Shown here in pieces: positions 27,302 to 36,875 of a stretch of DNA of 64,000 nucleotides. Position 1 is the first letter of the stretch, and every line of letters starts with the position of its first letter. Under the pieces are notes generated by a model. It was not told the DNA's origin and ran no database searches. It saw only the letters and a program-made list of their open reading frames with translations. The translations under genes and the position numbers were made by a program. The DNA lies in NCBI GenBank assembly GCA_051201675.1, contig CP179212.1, positions 992,001 to 1,056,000 on the forward strand, read 5' to 3'. This DNA is from HTCC2207 sp002685195 (lineage in GTDB: Bacteria; Pseudomonadota; Gammaproteobacteria; Pseudomonadales; Porticoccaceae).

Positions 27302-27754
27302 TTATGACATCAGAGATTCTATACCCACGATTAACAATCCCAAGCCAGTTATCCAAACAGCGCAGGCCACAAGGTCAACTAGTGAGAACTTGAGTCGAGA
27401 GGTCCCGCTAATACCTATCATCATTGGTACAAGGCTTCTCACTGCGGGAATGAGGCGACCACCGATTACGGAAAGCGTGCCATATTTCAAAATAAAGGCT
27501 TCACTTTTAGCTATCTCAGACATTCTTTTCTGTGCAAATGCAGTCTGATGAAGTTTGGGTCCAAACCAGCGACCTACGTAAAACCCAAGGTGATCTGATA
27601 GGCATGCGCCACCGAATGCTAGCGGTAGTATCTGTGATAGTGTAGCAATCTGTTCTGTGTAAAGAAGGGTACTAACGGTTAATAGAATTACCCCAGACAC
27701 AAAAAGGCCTATCCCGGGGCAGGCCTCAAGGAAAGCTAATGCAGGAATCATCAT
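27302..27754 (-). CDS. DedA family membrane protein
   Basis: Multi-span inner-membrane protein of the DedA/SNARE-associated (VTT) family, a group implicated in lipid carrier and phospholipid flipping. FLEACPGIGLFVSG is the re-entrant acidic segment, and the GGRLIPAVRSLVPMMIGISG block has the conserved arginines. From ATG 27754 the protein has only 150 aa, and family-like sequence (DLILNWLNSNKQNAW) continues in frame upstream to about 27808 without an ATG, GTG or TTG. A CTG or other rare start, or a small frameshift joining it to the ATG near 27813, is therefore possible. Confidence 0.82.
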   Translation of the reverse strand: MMIPALAFLEACPGIGLFVSGVILLTVSTLLYTEQIATLSQILPLAFGGACLSDHLGFYVGRWFGPKLHQTAFAQKRMSEIAKSEAFILKYGTLSVIGGRLIPAVRSLVPMMIGISGTSRLKFSLVDLVACAVWITGLGLLIVGIESLMS

Positions 27755-27861
27755 CCAAGCATTTTGTTTGTTGCTGTTAAGCCAATTTAGTATCAGATCG
27801 TCGATGAGTCATACCTGTGATGTAGTTAAAGCAGGCTAGATAATACCAGACATGCAGAAAT

Positions 27862-28446
27862 CTAGGAGGCGTAATTTTTAGGCTTAAGACCGCTTTTGGT
27901 ATCAAAAAAAGTTTTGAGTTCACGAAGATCTGTATCTACATCTTCAGTGGGCTCCATGAGCCCTTCTATACCAATGGTCCTCGTTACACTATCCACATAG
28001 ACCACGAGGATAGGCACCTCTGCAGTTGTTGCTACATGGTGGAATCCGCGCTTCCAATTGGCATTGGGGCTCCTTGTGCCTTCCGGAGTAATAATTAAGA
28101 CAAATTCTTCACGTTCTTGATAGATACCAGCAATATAGTTGACTAGTGAGCTCGCTTGCTTGCGATTAACGGGAATAGCTCCGCAGTAGCGTAAAAACCA
28201 ACCCAAGGGTCCGACAAATAGGGTGCTTTTAATCAGCACGCTAGGTTTTAAGCGCAGAACAGATACGGCCAAAACAAATAATATAAAATCCCAGTTTGAA
28301 GTGTGCGGCGCCACAATGAGTACATATTTTTTCTGATCCTCAGGAAGAGAGCCACTAACTCGCCATCGAATAACTTTCAAAATACCCCTAGATATGATGC
28401 GCAGAGTAGGGCTAAGTATCGGTGTAGAAAAAAGCGTGTATCGCAT
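27862..28446 (-). CDS. 1-acyl-glycerol-3-phosphate acyltransferase-like (PlsC) protein
   Basis: 194-aa acyltransferase of the PlsC superfamily with the catalytic H-x4-D motif (H48 to D53 in APHTSNWDF), IPVNR as the acceptor-binding block, and TPEGTR at 120-125. It is shorter than PlsC (about 240), like many lysophospholipid or ornithine-lipid type acyltransferases; the substrate is unknown. An N-terminal amphipathic segment probably attaches it to the inner membrane. It lies upstream of and may be co-transcribed with the DedA gene, and both are linked to membrane lipids. Confidence 0.85.
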   Translation of the reverse strand: MRYTLFSTPILSPTLRIISRGILKVIRWRVSGSLPEDQKKYVLIVAPHTSNWDFILFVLAVSVLRLKPSVLIKSTLFVGPLGWFLRYCGAIPVNRKQASSLVNYIAGIYQEREEFVLIITPEGTRSPNANWKRGFHHVATTAEVPILVVYVDSVTRTIGIEGLMEPTEDVDTDLRELKTFFDTKSGLKPKNYAS

Positions 28447-28697
28447 GAAGAACTCCTTGATGGAAACAATAATAGCTTAAATTGCTTATAACGGGAAAAT
28501 TCATCACCAAGTCTATTGGCTATCGAATATTAAGAAGATACCATGATGTGCTGCAAGCTATACGTGGTCGAAGCCAACTCCCATATGACTGCTTTATAAA
28601 CGCAGTTACTCATTATGATAGCGCGCAATAATGATTAAAGATGTGATTTTTTTAGTATTACGATTGAGGGATATTAGTTCATTGTCGAGGAGCTTTC

Positions 28698-30119
28698 TTG
28701 AACGATTTTTTGGAAACTGATTACTTAATAGTAGGTAGTGGTCTAGTAGGAATGGCATTTGCGGACACGCTATTTACCGAAACCGATGCAAATATCATTA
28801 TTATTGATCGTTATGCCAAACCTGGCGGTCACTGGAATTTGGCGTACCCTTTTGTCACTTTACATCAACCTTCTGCGTATTTTGGAGTTAGTTCCAAAGA
28901 GCTAAGCCGCGGTGAAATTGATCATATTGGTTTAAACAAGGGTATGAGTGATCTTGCTACTGGTGCTGAATTACTTGCTTACTTTGATGATGTAATGAGG
29001 CAGCGTTTTTTAGCTAGTGGCAGAGTGCAGTATTTCCCTATGTGCGAATATGAAGGGGACGGCAAGTTTAGGTCTAAACTCACCGGCAAAGAACATTCTG
29101 TTGTTTACAAAAAATTGGTGGATGCTACGTTTTTGACCATCGCAGTACCATCTACCCACACTCCTAACTTCTCCATAGCGCCAGGTGTGAGCTTTATGCC
29201 CATTAACGACCTTCCTAAGGTTACTAACAAGCCAGCGGGGTATGTTGTCATTGGAGGGGGTAAAACCGGCATAGATGCTTGTCTGTGGCTTCTTGAGAGA
29301 GAAGTTGATCCAGATGATATCACTTGGATACGATCTCGTGATGCTTGGTTACTTGATCGAGCCAATACCCAGCCGACAGAGGAGTTTTTTAGTTTCTCGG
29401 TAGGCTCACTGGCTGCCCAATATGAAGCTATCGGCGGGGCTACTTCAATCGAAGATATGTTCGATCGTCTTGAGGAAGGTGGCTATTTGGTGCGTTTGGA
29501 TAAGAATATCCGACCTAGCATGTTCCATGCCGCTACGATAAGTCAGGGAGAGATTGCGCAATTACAGCGTATTAGAAATATTGTACGTATGGGTCATGTC
29601 AAAGCAATCGAGGCAGACCACATTGTTTTAGCTGAAGGTAAAATTGCGATCAGCGAAAATCATGTCCATGTAGACTGCTCCGCGAGTTTAGAGAGATCTT
29701 TTGGACATAAGCAACCGGTTCCAATATTTGATGGTAATTGCATTACTCCCCAAATGATAAGAGCTTATCAGCCTGCATTTAGTGCTTCCATGGCAGCTTA
29801 TGTTGAGGTTAATTACAAAGATGAGGCTGAAAAAAATCGGCTTTGCTCGTTGGTGCCCTTGCCGAACAATGATGTTGATTTTATCCCCATGACCCTGGCC
29901 ATGATGATGAACCAGTTTAATTGGACCCAAGATAAATCATTGCGTCAGTGGATTAAAAATAATAGGTTGGATGGGTTTACTAAACTAATTAGCAGCGTAG
30001 ACCAGGATGATGACGAAAAAGTGAATATCTTGAAACGCATACAAAGCAATGCGGTGCCTGCTATTACGAAGTTACAGCAATTTAATGTTGAGCTAGCTGA
30101 AGGAGCTAAAAATGAGTGA
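28698..30119 (+). CDS. FAD-dependent oxidoreductase, flavin-monooxygenase-like
   Basis: 473-aa flavoprotein. FAD-binding GSGLVG (13-18), a PGGHWNLAYPFVTLHQPS segment as in flavin monooxygenases, and a second nucleotide-binding GGGKTG (186-191). It starts at TTG 28698 after GAGGAGC. The substrate is unknown. Its stop overlaps the next gene by 8 bp, tying it to the DUF2855 protein. Oxygenation of a ketone, sulfide or amine would be typical for the fold, but nothing here fixes the substrate. Confidence 0.82.
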   Translation: MNDFLETDYLIVGSGLVGMAFADTLFTETDANIIIIDRYAKPGGHWNLAYPFVTLHQPSAYFGVSSKELSRGEIDHIGLNKGMSDLATGAELLAYFDDVMRQRFLASGRVQYFPMCEYEGDGKFRSKLTGKEHSVVYKKLVDATFLTIAVPSTHTPNFSIAPGVSFMPINDLPKVTNKPAGYVVIGGGKTGIDACLWLLEREVDPDDITWIRSRDAWLLDRANTQPTEEFFSFSVGSLAAQYEAIGGATSIEDMFDRLEEGGYLVRLDKNIRPSMFHAATISQGEIAQLQRIRNIVRMGHVKAIEADHIVLAEGKIAISENHVHVDCSASLERSFGHKQPVPIFDGNCITPQMIRAYQPAFSASMAAYVEVNYKDEAEKNRLCSLVPLPNNDVDFIPMTLAMMMNQFNWTQDKSLRQWIKNNRLDGFTKLISSVDQDDDEKVNILKRIQSNAVPAITKLQQFNVELAEGAKNE

Positions 30120-31221
30120 ATTTCAAACCTATAAGAATGATCTGACGAAGTCTCGTGTTGTAGAGACTGATATAGGACAAGCCCTTGCTAATTTGGCCCA
30201 AGGCGATATTTTGGTGCATATTGAGCGTTTCGCCTTCACTGCTAATAATGTCACCTATGGAGCGGCAGGTAATACGATTGGTTATTGGAAGTTTTTCCCC
30301 GCCAAGGATAATGCCAGCGACGAATGGGGCTGCCTGCCAGTTTGGGGTTTCGCAGAAATCACAGCTTCAAAGGTCGACGGTTTACCCGTTGGAGAGCGAA
30401 TTTATGGATATTTCCCTCCGTCGGACTTTCTTGTAATGTCGCCAATTAAAGTTTCTGATGCTCGTTTTGTGGATGGCGCTACTCATCGTGCCGAACTTCC
30501 GCCAGTCTATAACAACTACCTCAGGCTGGCTGCTGAGTCTAATTATGATCAGTCCATGGACAATATTCGTGCCTTGTTAAACCCACTGCACGTTACATCA
30601 TTCTGTTTGTGCGATTCATTGCAAGAAGAAAGCTATTATGGTGGCGAGCAGGTGCTTGTCCTAAGTGCGTCTAGTAAAACGGCAATTGGAATGGCCCAAG
30701 GCTTGGCAGATGATGACGGTGCGCCAACGATTGTGGGTATTACATCTAGAGCAAACTATGACTTTGTGCAGTCTCTCGGCTGTTACAGTGAGATTGTCTG
30801 TTATGACGAGTTAGACGCTATCAATAGCAGTAAGCCTACTGTTATGGTGGATATGGCTGGTAATAGGGCAGTGTTAGGCGCTCTGCATGGGTCGCTGGGT
30901 GACAACATGCTTAGTTGTGTCAGCGTTGGTATGACTCACTGGGAAACACTAGCTGATAACGATCCTTTGGCGGCAAAAATTAACCGAGAACGAAGTAGCT
31001 TTTTCTTTGCCCCAGCACACGTGCAAAAACGCATTGGAGATTGGGGACAAGACGGGTTCAACCAGCGTACAGGAGCATTTATGATGACCCGAATGCAACA
31101 GAGTGCAGGTTGGATGCGTGTAGAAGAAGTATCAGGCTTTGATGATTTCTCTAAGGTCTATGATGATGTAGTTGTGGGTAATATGAATCCCAACGAAGGT
31201 ATTGTTGTACTAACCTCATAA
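30112..31221 (+). CDS. DUF2855 family protein (MDR-like fold)
   Basis: 369 aa, recognised as DUF2855 from ANNVTYGAAGNTIGYWKFFP, WGFAEI, NYLRLAAE and VLSASSKTAIGMAQ. The layout resembles a medium-chain reductase with a GroES-like start and a degenerate Rossmann part (VLVLSASSKTA where GxGxxG would be). No zinc ligands are visible. The function is unknown; a reductase or isomerase working with the overlapping flavoprotein is a guess. It starts with ATG 30112 inside the previous gene. Confidence 0.8.
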   Translation: MSEFQTYKNDLTKSRVVETDIGQALANLAQGDILVHIERFAFTANNVTYGAAGNTIGYWKFFPAKDNASDEWGCLPVWGFAEITASKVDGLPVGERIYGYFPPSDFLVMSPIKVSDARFVDGATHRAELPPVYNNYLRLAAESNYDQSMDNIRALLNPLHVTSFCLCDSLQEESYYGGEQVLVLSASSKTAIGMAQGLADDDGAPTIVGITSRANYDFVQSLGCYSEIVCYDELDAINSSKPTVMVDMAGNRAVLGALHGSLGDNMLSCVSVGMTHWETLADNDPLAAKINRERSSFFFAPAHVQKRIGDWGQDGFNQRTGAFMMTRMQQSAGWMRVEEVSGFDDFSKVYDDVVVGNMNPNEGIVVLTS

Positions 31222-31379
31222 ATATATGGGATCCTCTTTAGACTCCATAGAAGATTAGTGTTTAGCCAGTTGATTTACTGTTCTGCTGAAGGTTGCGCTA
31301 TCAACCTACTGTTAAATAAGGCAAAATGGTTGGCGTTGTAGTTAAAAAATATTGGTGTTGTCGTGTTGGGAAGCAATAA

Positions 31380-31946
31380 ATGAAACGTATAGTTGTGGGT
31401 ATGTCTGGCTCAAGTGGTGTCATCTACGGCATCCGAATGCTTGAAGTACTAGCGCAGAACCCTGTGGTTGAGACTCATCTCATTCTCAGCCAAGCGGCCA
31501 AGATGAACATAGGCATTGAGACAGAATGGTCGGTGGCCGATGTTGAGGCCCTGGCCGATGAGGTACATAACAACAAAAATATTGGTGCCAGTATAGCCAG
31601 TGGTTCCTTCAAGACTGCTGGCATGATCGTGGTGCCATGCTCGATGAAAACGCTATCTGGCATTGCCAACTCATATGCAGAAAATCTAATTATTCGTGCG
31701 GCTGATGTAATGCTCAAAGAGCGTCGTCAGTTAGTCATTGTCCCCCGTGAATCCCCTCTGCATACTGGCCACTGCGAGCTGATGTTAAAAGCTAGCCAGA
31801 TAGGGGCTATTATTTGCCCACCAGCGCCTGCCTTTTACACTGAACCAAAGACGGTAGACGACATTATCAATCACTCCGTAGCAAGAGTGCTTGATTTGTT
31901 TGATATTGAATCCGACAGCCTAAAACGCTGGCAGGGTAATGTCTAA
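31380..31946 (+). CDS. ubiX: Flavin prenyltransferase UbiX
   Basis: Makes prenylated FMN, the cofactor of UbiD-type decarboxylases (ubiquinone synthesis and others). The 188-aa protein has MSGSSGVIYG (8-17), VPCSMKTLSGIANSYAENLI, and VPRESPLH (121-128) with the conserved Glu. GGGAAG lies before ATG 31380. No ubiD is in the window. It overlaps the following gene by 8 bp. Confidence 0.94.
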   Translation: MKRIVVGMSGSSGVIYGIRMLEVLAQNPVVETHLILSQAAKMNIGIETEWSVADVEALADEVHNNKNIGASIASGSFKTAGMIVVPCSMKTLSGIANSYAENLIIRAADVMLKERRQLVIVPRESPLHTGHCELMLKASQIGAIICPPAPAFYTEPKTVDDIINHSVARVLDLFDIESDSLKRWQGNV

Positions 31947-32424
31947 AGACATCAATAAGCTACATCAATTCTTGCATCAAGAATCGGTATTAACTCTATC
32001 AACCCATGATGCTGAGGGTGATTGGTCCGCTCCGGTTCTTTATGTCGCTGATACAGCCCAAGACCAAATTACGCTGTACTTTTTGTCTTCAGCTAACAGC
32101 AGGCATACTACAGCCTTGACTGAAGGTGATGTTGCTGCGGCGTCTATTTATTCAAATTACACTGGCCAGTGGCAATCAATTCGTGGTGCTCAAATACAAG
32201 TGTCTATTACTCGAGTTGATGACGCTGAGACCGGACCTATTGAAGCCCTATACTTTAGTCGATTTCCTGAAATAAAAGCCTTGATCGATAGTCCGCAAAC
32301 CAAGCAAGAAAAGTTAATCGGTGCGGCTTTTGCAAAGAGTTTTTTTTACCGCGCAGCACCATCCTTTATTCGACTAACAAATAATGCGGACAGTTTTGCT
32401 GGGCGCACCGAATGGCAGTTTTAG
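31939..32424 (+). CDS. Pyridoxamine 5'-phosphate oxidase-fold (YhbP-like) protein
   Basis: 161-aa split-barrel FMN-type protein. VLTLSTHDAEGDWSAPVLYVAD and FLSSANSRHTTAL are family signatures, and the general organisation matches the YhbP/UPF0306 group. Cofactor and reaction are unknown. It begins within the ubiX 3' end (overlap 8 bp), so it may bind the same flavin type or be merely co-expressed. It ends 6 bp from the convergent putA stop. Confidence 0.75.
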   Translation: MSKDINKLHQFLHQESVLTLSTHDAEGDWSAPVLYVADTAQDQITLYFLSSANSRHTTALTEGDVAAASIYSNYTGQWQSIRGAQIQVSITRVDDAETGPIEALYFSRFPEIKALIDSPQTKQEKLIGAAFAKSFFYRAAPSFIRLTNNADSFAGRTEWQF

Positions 32425-32430
32425 CTGACA

Positions 32431-35400
32431 TTATTCACTCAGATTAAACAATTGTGTATTTCCCCCGCGAGCGACCAGGTTTTCGGTGCGAGTTCTTTCA
32501 CTTAAAAAGCCCAAAAGCCAGTGATAATTATAATCAGCATTGATTTTGGGCCATTCAATCAGGGGAATAATACAGCCAGAGCGTTTAGCCATTTCTTGGC
32601 GTAGTGTTTTGCTATTGGCTCCAAAGCTGTTAGCAATCACGCCTGCAATATCTGGGTTCTGAATGAGGGAGGCACTATCGTCCAAAGCTACGGTTTGCAA
32701 CATGCTTTTGGGTAGGCCTAACATTTTGTAATGGCTGAGTACGTCAATTACCATTTGGTGGTGATGCATACCTGCGCAGATGAGCAAGGAGCAACCACAG
32801 AGTAGGGCGCTGGCAATTTGCAATGTTATAGGCATCGCGGGGTCTTCATCTCTAATGATTAATATCATTACGCCTCGGCCATGGAGACTTAGTTGGTTGC
32901 TTTCGCCAGTTGGACCGGGCAGATAAAGGGGGTGGGATAATTTATCTTTAACCAACGCTTCTAAAGAGGTTCCTGTGATGACCTCGCCTACTTTGAGCAC
33001 CATGTTTACGCGCTCTTGAATTGATGTATGTGTCCATTTGGCCATCGCTGTTTTTGCCCTTTGTACTGAGTCAGATAATTGAGGAGAAAGGGGCTTGCAG
33101 TCATGCTTAAAAGTAAAGTTAGTACTGGATTGATCGCCTATAGTACCTGCGTTAGAGAATCGATATAAATAGTTAGGGCCACCTGCCTTCGGGCCAGTGC
33201 CTGAGAGACCGCGACCACCAAAAGGATTAACGCCCACGACTGCGCCGACAGTATTTCTATTGATGTAAGTGTTGCCGGCGATGGTGTTACGAAACACTGT
33301 TTCTGCGAAAGCTTCAATACGGCTATGAACACCTAGCGTAAGGCCATAGCCAGTTTCGTTGATTTGATGAATGACTTCGCCAAGGTTTTTTGCTGAATAT
33401 CGAATGACATGTAGTATCGGACCAAATACCTCATCATCTAATTGGTTGATAGACTGTAGTTCAAAAACATGGGGTGCGACAAAACTACCATTTTTGCACT
33501 TAGGACCAAGTTCGACTTTGGCGATTAGCGTGGCTTCTTTGTTCATACGCTCTATATGCTCATGAAGTTCTGTTGCAGCACCAGAGTCGATGACGGGCCC
33601 CAAATCACTGCTCAATAGGCGAGGGTCACCGGCGTGCATTGAGTCCATCGCACCTTTGAGCATCATGAGTACATTTTCGGCAATATTGTCTTGAATGTAG
33701 AGCACGCGTAACGCAGAGCAGCGTTGCCCTGCACTTAAGAATGCAGAGGTAATAACATCGTCAACTACTTGCTCGGGCAGAGCGGTAGAATCTACGATCA
33801 TACAATTTTGACCGCCTGTTTCTGCGATAAATGGCACGGGGCCACCCGCGCGTTGTGCTAGTTGATGGTTAATTCTTAGTGCGGTTGCTGTTGATCCAGT
33901 GAAAGCAATACCGGAAATTCGAGTGTCCTCAATTAAGAGGTTGCCAATTTTAGATCCGCTACCAAGTAATAAATGCAGCACATTACTCGGAACGCCAGCT
34001 CTATGAAAAAGCTTCACAGCATAGTTCGCAATTATTGGAGTTTGCATGGCTGGCTTGGCAATAACGCTATTACCTGCGGCCAGCGCAGCAGCAATTTGAC
34101 CGGTAAAAATCGCTAGAGGGAAGTTCCAGGGACTAATGCATAAAAATACACCTCGGCCAGTATAGTTAGCCCCTTGTTCTTGAGATATTTGACGAGATTG
34201 TAGAGCGTAATATCGGCAGAAGTCGATAGCTTCGCGCACTTCAGAGAGGCCATCGTTTAGCGTTCGACCTGCCTCAGAAGCGATAATGGCAATCATCTCG
34301 GCAGTTTCCTGTTCCATAGAGTTTGCCACGGTGTCCAAGATGTCAGCACGATTAAGGTGGCCCAGAAGGTCCCAGTGAGGCTGAGCACTATAGGCAGATT
34401 CAAGTGCTCGCAGAATGCCTTCTTCTTCCACCGTGCTGTATTGACCCAATAAGTGATTGTTGTCAGCCGGATTGAAGTGGTCCTGAAGAGCAATGCCAGA
34501 GCTGATGCCATTAATTAGGGAATGGACAGTAAAGAGATCACTAGATTTTTTTTGTACTACCGCTAACAGATCCTCTGTCTCTAGAGGTGAATCAAGATCA
34601 ATACCCTTTGAATTTTTGCGGGGCTCATTTGCACTTTCAAATAAGAGCTCAGGTACGGGTATCATTTTGTGCTCATAGGGGAAGGTTTCCATAACTTCAT
34701 TTCGAGTATCGGACAGCAATTCTTCCACAGGGGTTTTTTTGTCTAAAAATCGGTTCACAAACGAGCTATTAGCGCCATTCTCAAGCAAACGGCGGACAAG
34801 ATAAGGCAGAAGATCTTTGTGGTTGCCGATTGGTGCGTACACGCGAACAGGTATGGTTGTGTCAGGATATTGTTTAATTAGCTGTCTATACAGGCTATGG
34901 CCCATGCCGTGGAGCCGCTGAAATTCAAAATCCTGGTTGCCGGCAAGTTCAAGAATGATTAACGTTGTGTAGGCGTTATGCGTAGCAAATTGGGGGAATA
35001 TTGCTTCAGGTGCAGCTAATAATAATTCAGCGCAGTGCTGGTAACACAGGTCGGTGTTGGATTTTCGGGTAAAGACGGGATAGCTTTTCAGGCCAAGCTC
35101 TTGAGCATGTTTAATTTCAGCGTCCCAGTAGGCACCTTTAACGAGACGTACCATCAAACGTCTTTTTGTATTTTGGGCCAGTTTAATCAACCATTTTGCG
35201 GTATCTGGCGCTCGTTTTTGATAGGCCTGCAAAACAAATCCCAGACCTTGCCAGCCTTCTAAATCAAGGTCAGAAGCCAGTACTTCGAAAATACTGAGAG
35301 AAATATCTAAGCGATAAGATTCCTCTGCATCAATGGACAGCCCGATATTGTGTTTTTTAGCTTGCAAGCAGAGCGCCTTGATACGAGGTAATAACTCTTC

Positions 35401-36186
35401 CATTACTCGTTGATATTGCGCAAAATAATAACGCGAATGTAACGCTGATAATTTTACGGAAATGCCATCAGCATCGTTTACGCTGTCTGGGCTCCCTGCG
35501 TTAGAGATTCCAATTTGCTCAATAGCGCTGCTGTAGGCCTGAAAGTAAGCCTCAGCATCAGCTTCAGTTCTGGCACCCTCACCAAGCATATCAAACGAAA
35601 ACTTAGCCTTTGGTCCATTATGTTTAATACCTTGTTTGATTCCTTCTTGAATTGATCGCCCGAGCACATACTGCCCCCCCATAATGCGCATGGCCTGCAT
35701 AACGGCCGAACGAATAACTGGCTCGCCCATGCGAGCTGTTAGGCGCTTTAACCAGGTGTCTGTTTCGGTGGTAATATTTGAATCCAAACTAACCATGTGT
35801 CCGGTTAACATTAATCCCCACGTAGAGGCATTAACAAATAAGGATTCGGATTGGCCGCGGTGGTCGGACCATTTACCCCCTTGAATTTTCTCGGCAATCA
35901 ACCTGTCGGCGGTGAGATCATCGGGAACACGCAGCAATGCTTCCGCTAGACACATCAGTGCTACGCCTTCATCATTGGCTAATCCAAACTCGAGTAAGAA
36001 TGCATCAAGAGTTCCACCACTATTTTTTTCATTTCGACATTCAGTCACTAACTGCTGCGACGCTGTCAAAACTCTTTCTCTGGCTTCAGTAGACAAAGGA
36101 TTCCCGTGCAATAACTGAGCAACAGACTTATGTTCGCCTTGATGCTCTTTTTGTCTAATTTGTTGGCGGAGCTCGCTAAGCTTCAT
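32431..36186 (-). CDS. putA: Bifunctional proline dehydrogenase / glutamate-semialdehyde dehydrogenase PutA
   Basis: Oxidises proline to glutamate. The N-terminal arm is followed by the FAD-binding proline dehydrogenase barrel (about 130-480, RLVKGAYWDAEIKHAQELG and YAPIGNHKDLLPYLVRRLLENG). The aldehyde dehydrogenase domain (about 560-1040) has FAETGGQNCM and catalytic C823 in SAGQRCSALR. A C-terminal ALDH-like domain follows (about 1040-1251). At 1251 aa it is shorter than E. coli PutA (1320), because it lacks the N-terminal ribbon-helix-helix domain and so cannot repress its own gene in that way. The divergent Lrp-type gene is the likely regulator. Confidence 0.95.
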   Translation of the reverse strand: MKLSELRQQIRQKEHQGEHKSVAQLLHGNPLSTEARERVLTASQQLVTECRNEKNSGGTLDAFLLEFGLANDEGVALMCLAEALLRVPDDLTADRLIAEKIQGGKWSDHRGQSESLFVNASTWGLMLTGHMVSLDSNITTETDTWLKRLTARMGEPVIRSAVMQAMRIMGGQYVLGRSIQEGIKQGIKHNGPKAKFSFDMLGEGARTEADAEAYFQAYSSAIEQIGISNAGSPDSVNDADGISVKLSALHSRYYFAQYQRVMEELLPRIKALCLQAKKHNIGLSIDAEESYRLDISLSIFEVLASDLDLEGWQGLGFVLQAYQKRAPDTAKWLIKLAQNTKRRLMVRLVKGAYWDAEIKHAQELGLKSYPVFTRKSNTDLCYQHCAELLLAAPEAIFPQFATHNAYTTLIILELAGNQDFEFQRLHGMGHSLYRQLIKQYPDTTIPVRVYAPIGNHKDLLPYLVRRLLENGANSSFVNRFLDKKTPVEELLSDTRNEVMETFPYEHKMIPVPELLFESANEPRKNSKGIDLDSPLETEDLLAVVQKKSSDLFTVHSLINGISSGIALQDHFNPADNNHLLGQYSTVEEEGILRALESAYSAQPHWDLLGHLNRADILDTVANSMEQETAEMIAIIASEAGRTLNDGLSEVREAIDFCRYYALQSRQISQEQGANYTGRGVFLCISPWNFPLAIFTGQIAAALAAGNSVIAKPAMQTPIIANYAVKLFHRAGVPSNVLHLLLGSGSKIGNLLIEDTRISGIAFTGSTATALRINHQLAQRAGGPVPFIAETGGQNCMIVDSTALPEQVVDDVITSAFLSAGQRCSALRVLYIQDNIAENVLMMLKGAMDSMHAGDPRLLSSDLGPVIDSGAATELHEHIERMNKEATLIAKVELGPKCKNGSFVAPHVFELQSINQLDDEVFGPILHVIRYSAKNLGEVIHQINETGYGLTLGVHSRIEAFAETVFRNTIAGNTYINRNTVGAVVGVNPFGGRGLSGTGPKAGGPNYLYRFSNAGTIGDQSSTNFTFKHDCKPLSPQLSDSVQRAKTAMAKWTHTSIQERVNMVLKVGEVITGTSLEALVKDKLSHPLYLPGPTGESNQLSLHGRGVMILIIRDEDPAMPITLQIASALLCGCSLLICAGMHHHQMVIDVLSHYKMLGLPKSMLQTVALDDSASLIQNPDIAGVIANSFGANSKTLRQEMAKRSGCIIPLIEWPKINADYNYHWLLGFLSERTRTENLVARGGNTQLFNLSE

Positions 36187-36398
36187 TTAAATGCCTTAAA
36201 TTTATGTGAACGAATATGCTGTATTTTGTCCTAAATAGCTTAGTATAACCCTCCAACTTTGGTAGTTTTGCAGGGTTTAATATTACTAAATACAAATTTA
36301 TGAGATATTATGCTGATTAAAATTCTGGGATTTTGGGGCATAGAGTTTGATATTCTCTCAGCCGAGGGTTCAGAGTGAATAAACCGAAAGGGTAGCCA

Positions 36399-36875
36399 AT
36401 GAAAACTATTACTGAACTTGATCGAATTGATAGGCGTATTTTGAATGTACTGCAGAAAGATGGTCGTATCGCTAATGTTGAATTAGCTCGTCGAGTTAAT
36501 CTGACCCCTACACCCTGTTTGGAGAGAGTAAAGCGTTTGGAAAAAGATGGCTTTATTACCGAGTATGTGGCCCTTATTGACCCAGTAAAAGCCAATGCCG
36601 CTCTTTGTGCTTACATTGAGATTCAATTGACAAACTCAACTACTGAGGCATTTAAACGTTTTAACCAACAGATGTTGGATTTACCTGAGGTGCAAGAGTG
36701 CCAGATGGTAGCGGGTGGTTTTGATTACCTGATCAAGATAAGAGTCACTGACATGCAACATTATCAGCGTTTTTTGGGTGAGAAACTTGCTTCAATCAGC
36801 GATATCAGCCAGACCCACACCTATGTTGTTATTCAGGACGTTAAGTCCGAGACAGCGATCGAGATAAACGTTTAG
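36399..36875 (+). CDS. Lrp/AsnC family transcriptional regulator
   Basis: 158 aa: helix-turn-helix (about 7-65, LDRIDRRILNVLQKDGRIAN, LARRVNLTPTPCLERVKRLE) and RAM ligand domain (about 68-145). The level of match is that of true Lrp-like regulators. It is divergent from putA with a 212-bp AT-rich spacer, the arrangement of PutR/Lrp regulators that control putA. It also meets the 3' end of alr with a 4-bp convergent overlap, placing it between two amino-acid operons. AAAGGG precedes ATG 36399. Confidence 0.9.
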   Translation: MKTITELDRIDRRILNVLQKDGRIANVELARRVNLTPTPCLERVKRLEKDGFITEYVALIDPVKANAALCAYIEIQLTNSTTEAFKRFNQQMLDLPEVQECQMVAGGFDYLIKIRVTDMQHYQRFLGEKLASISDISQTHTYVVIQDVKSETAIEINV

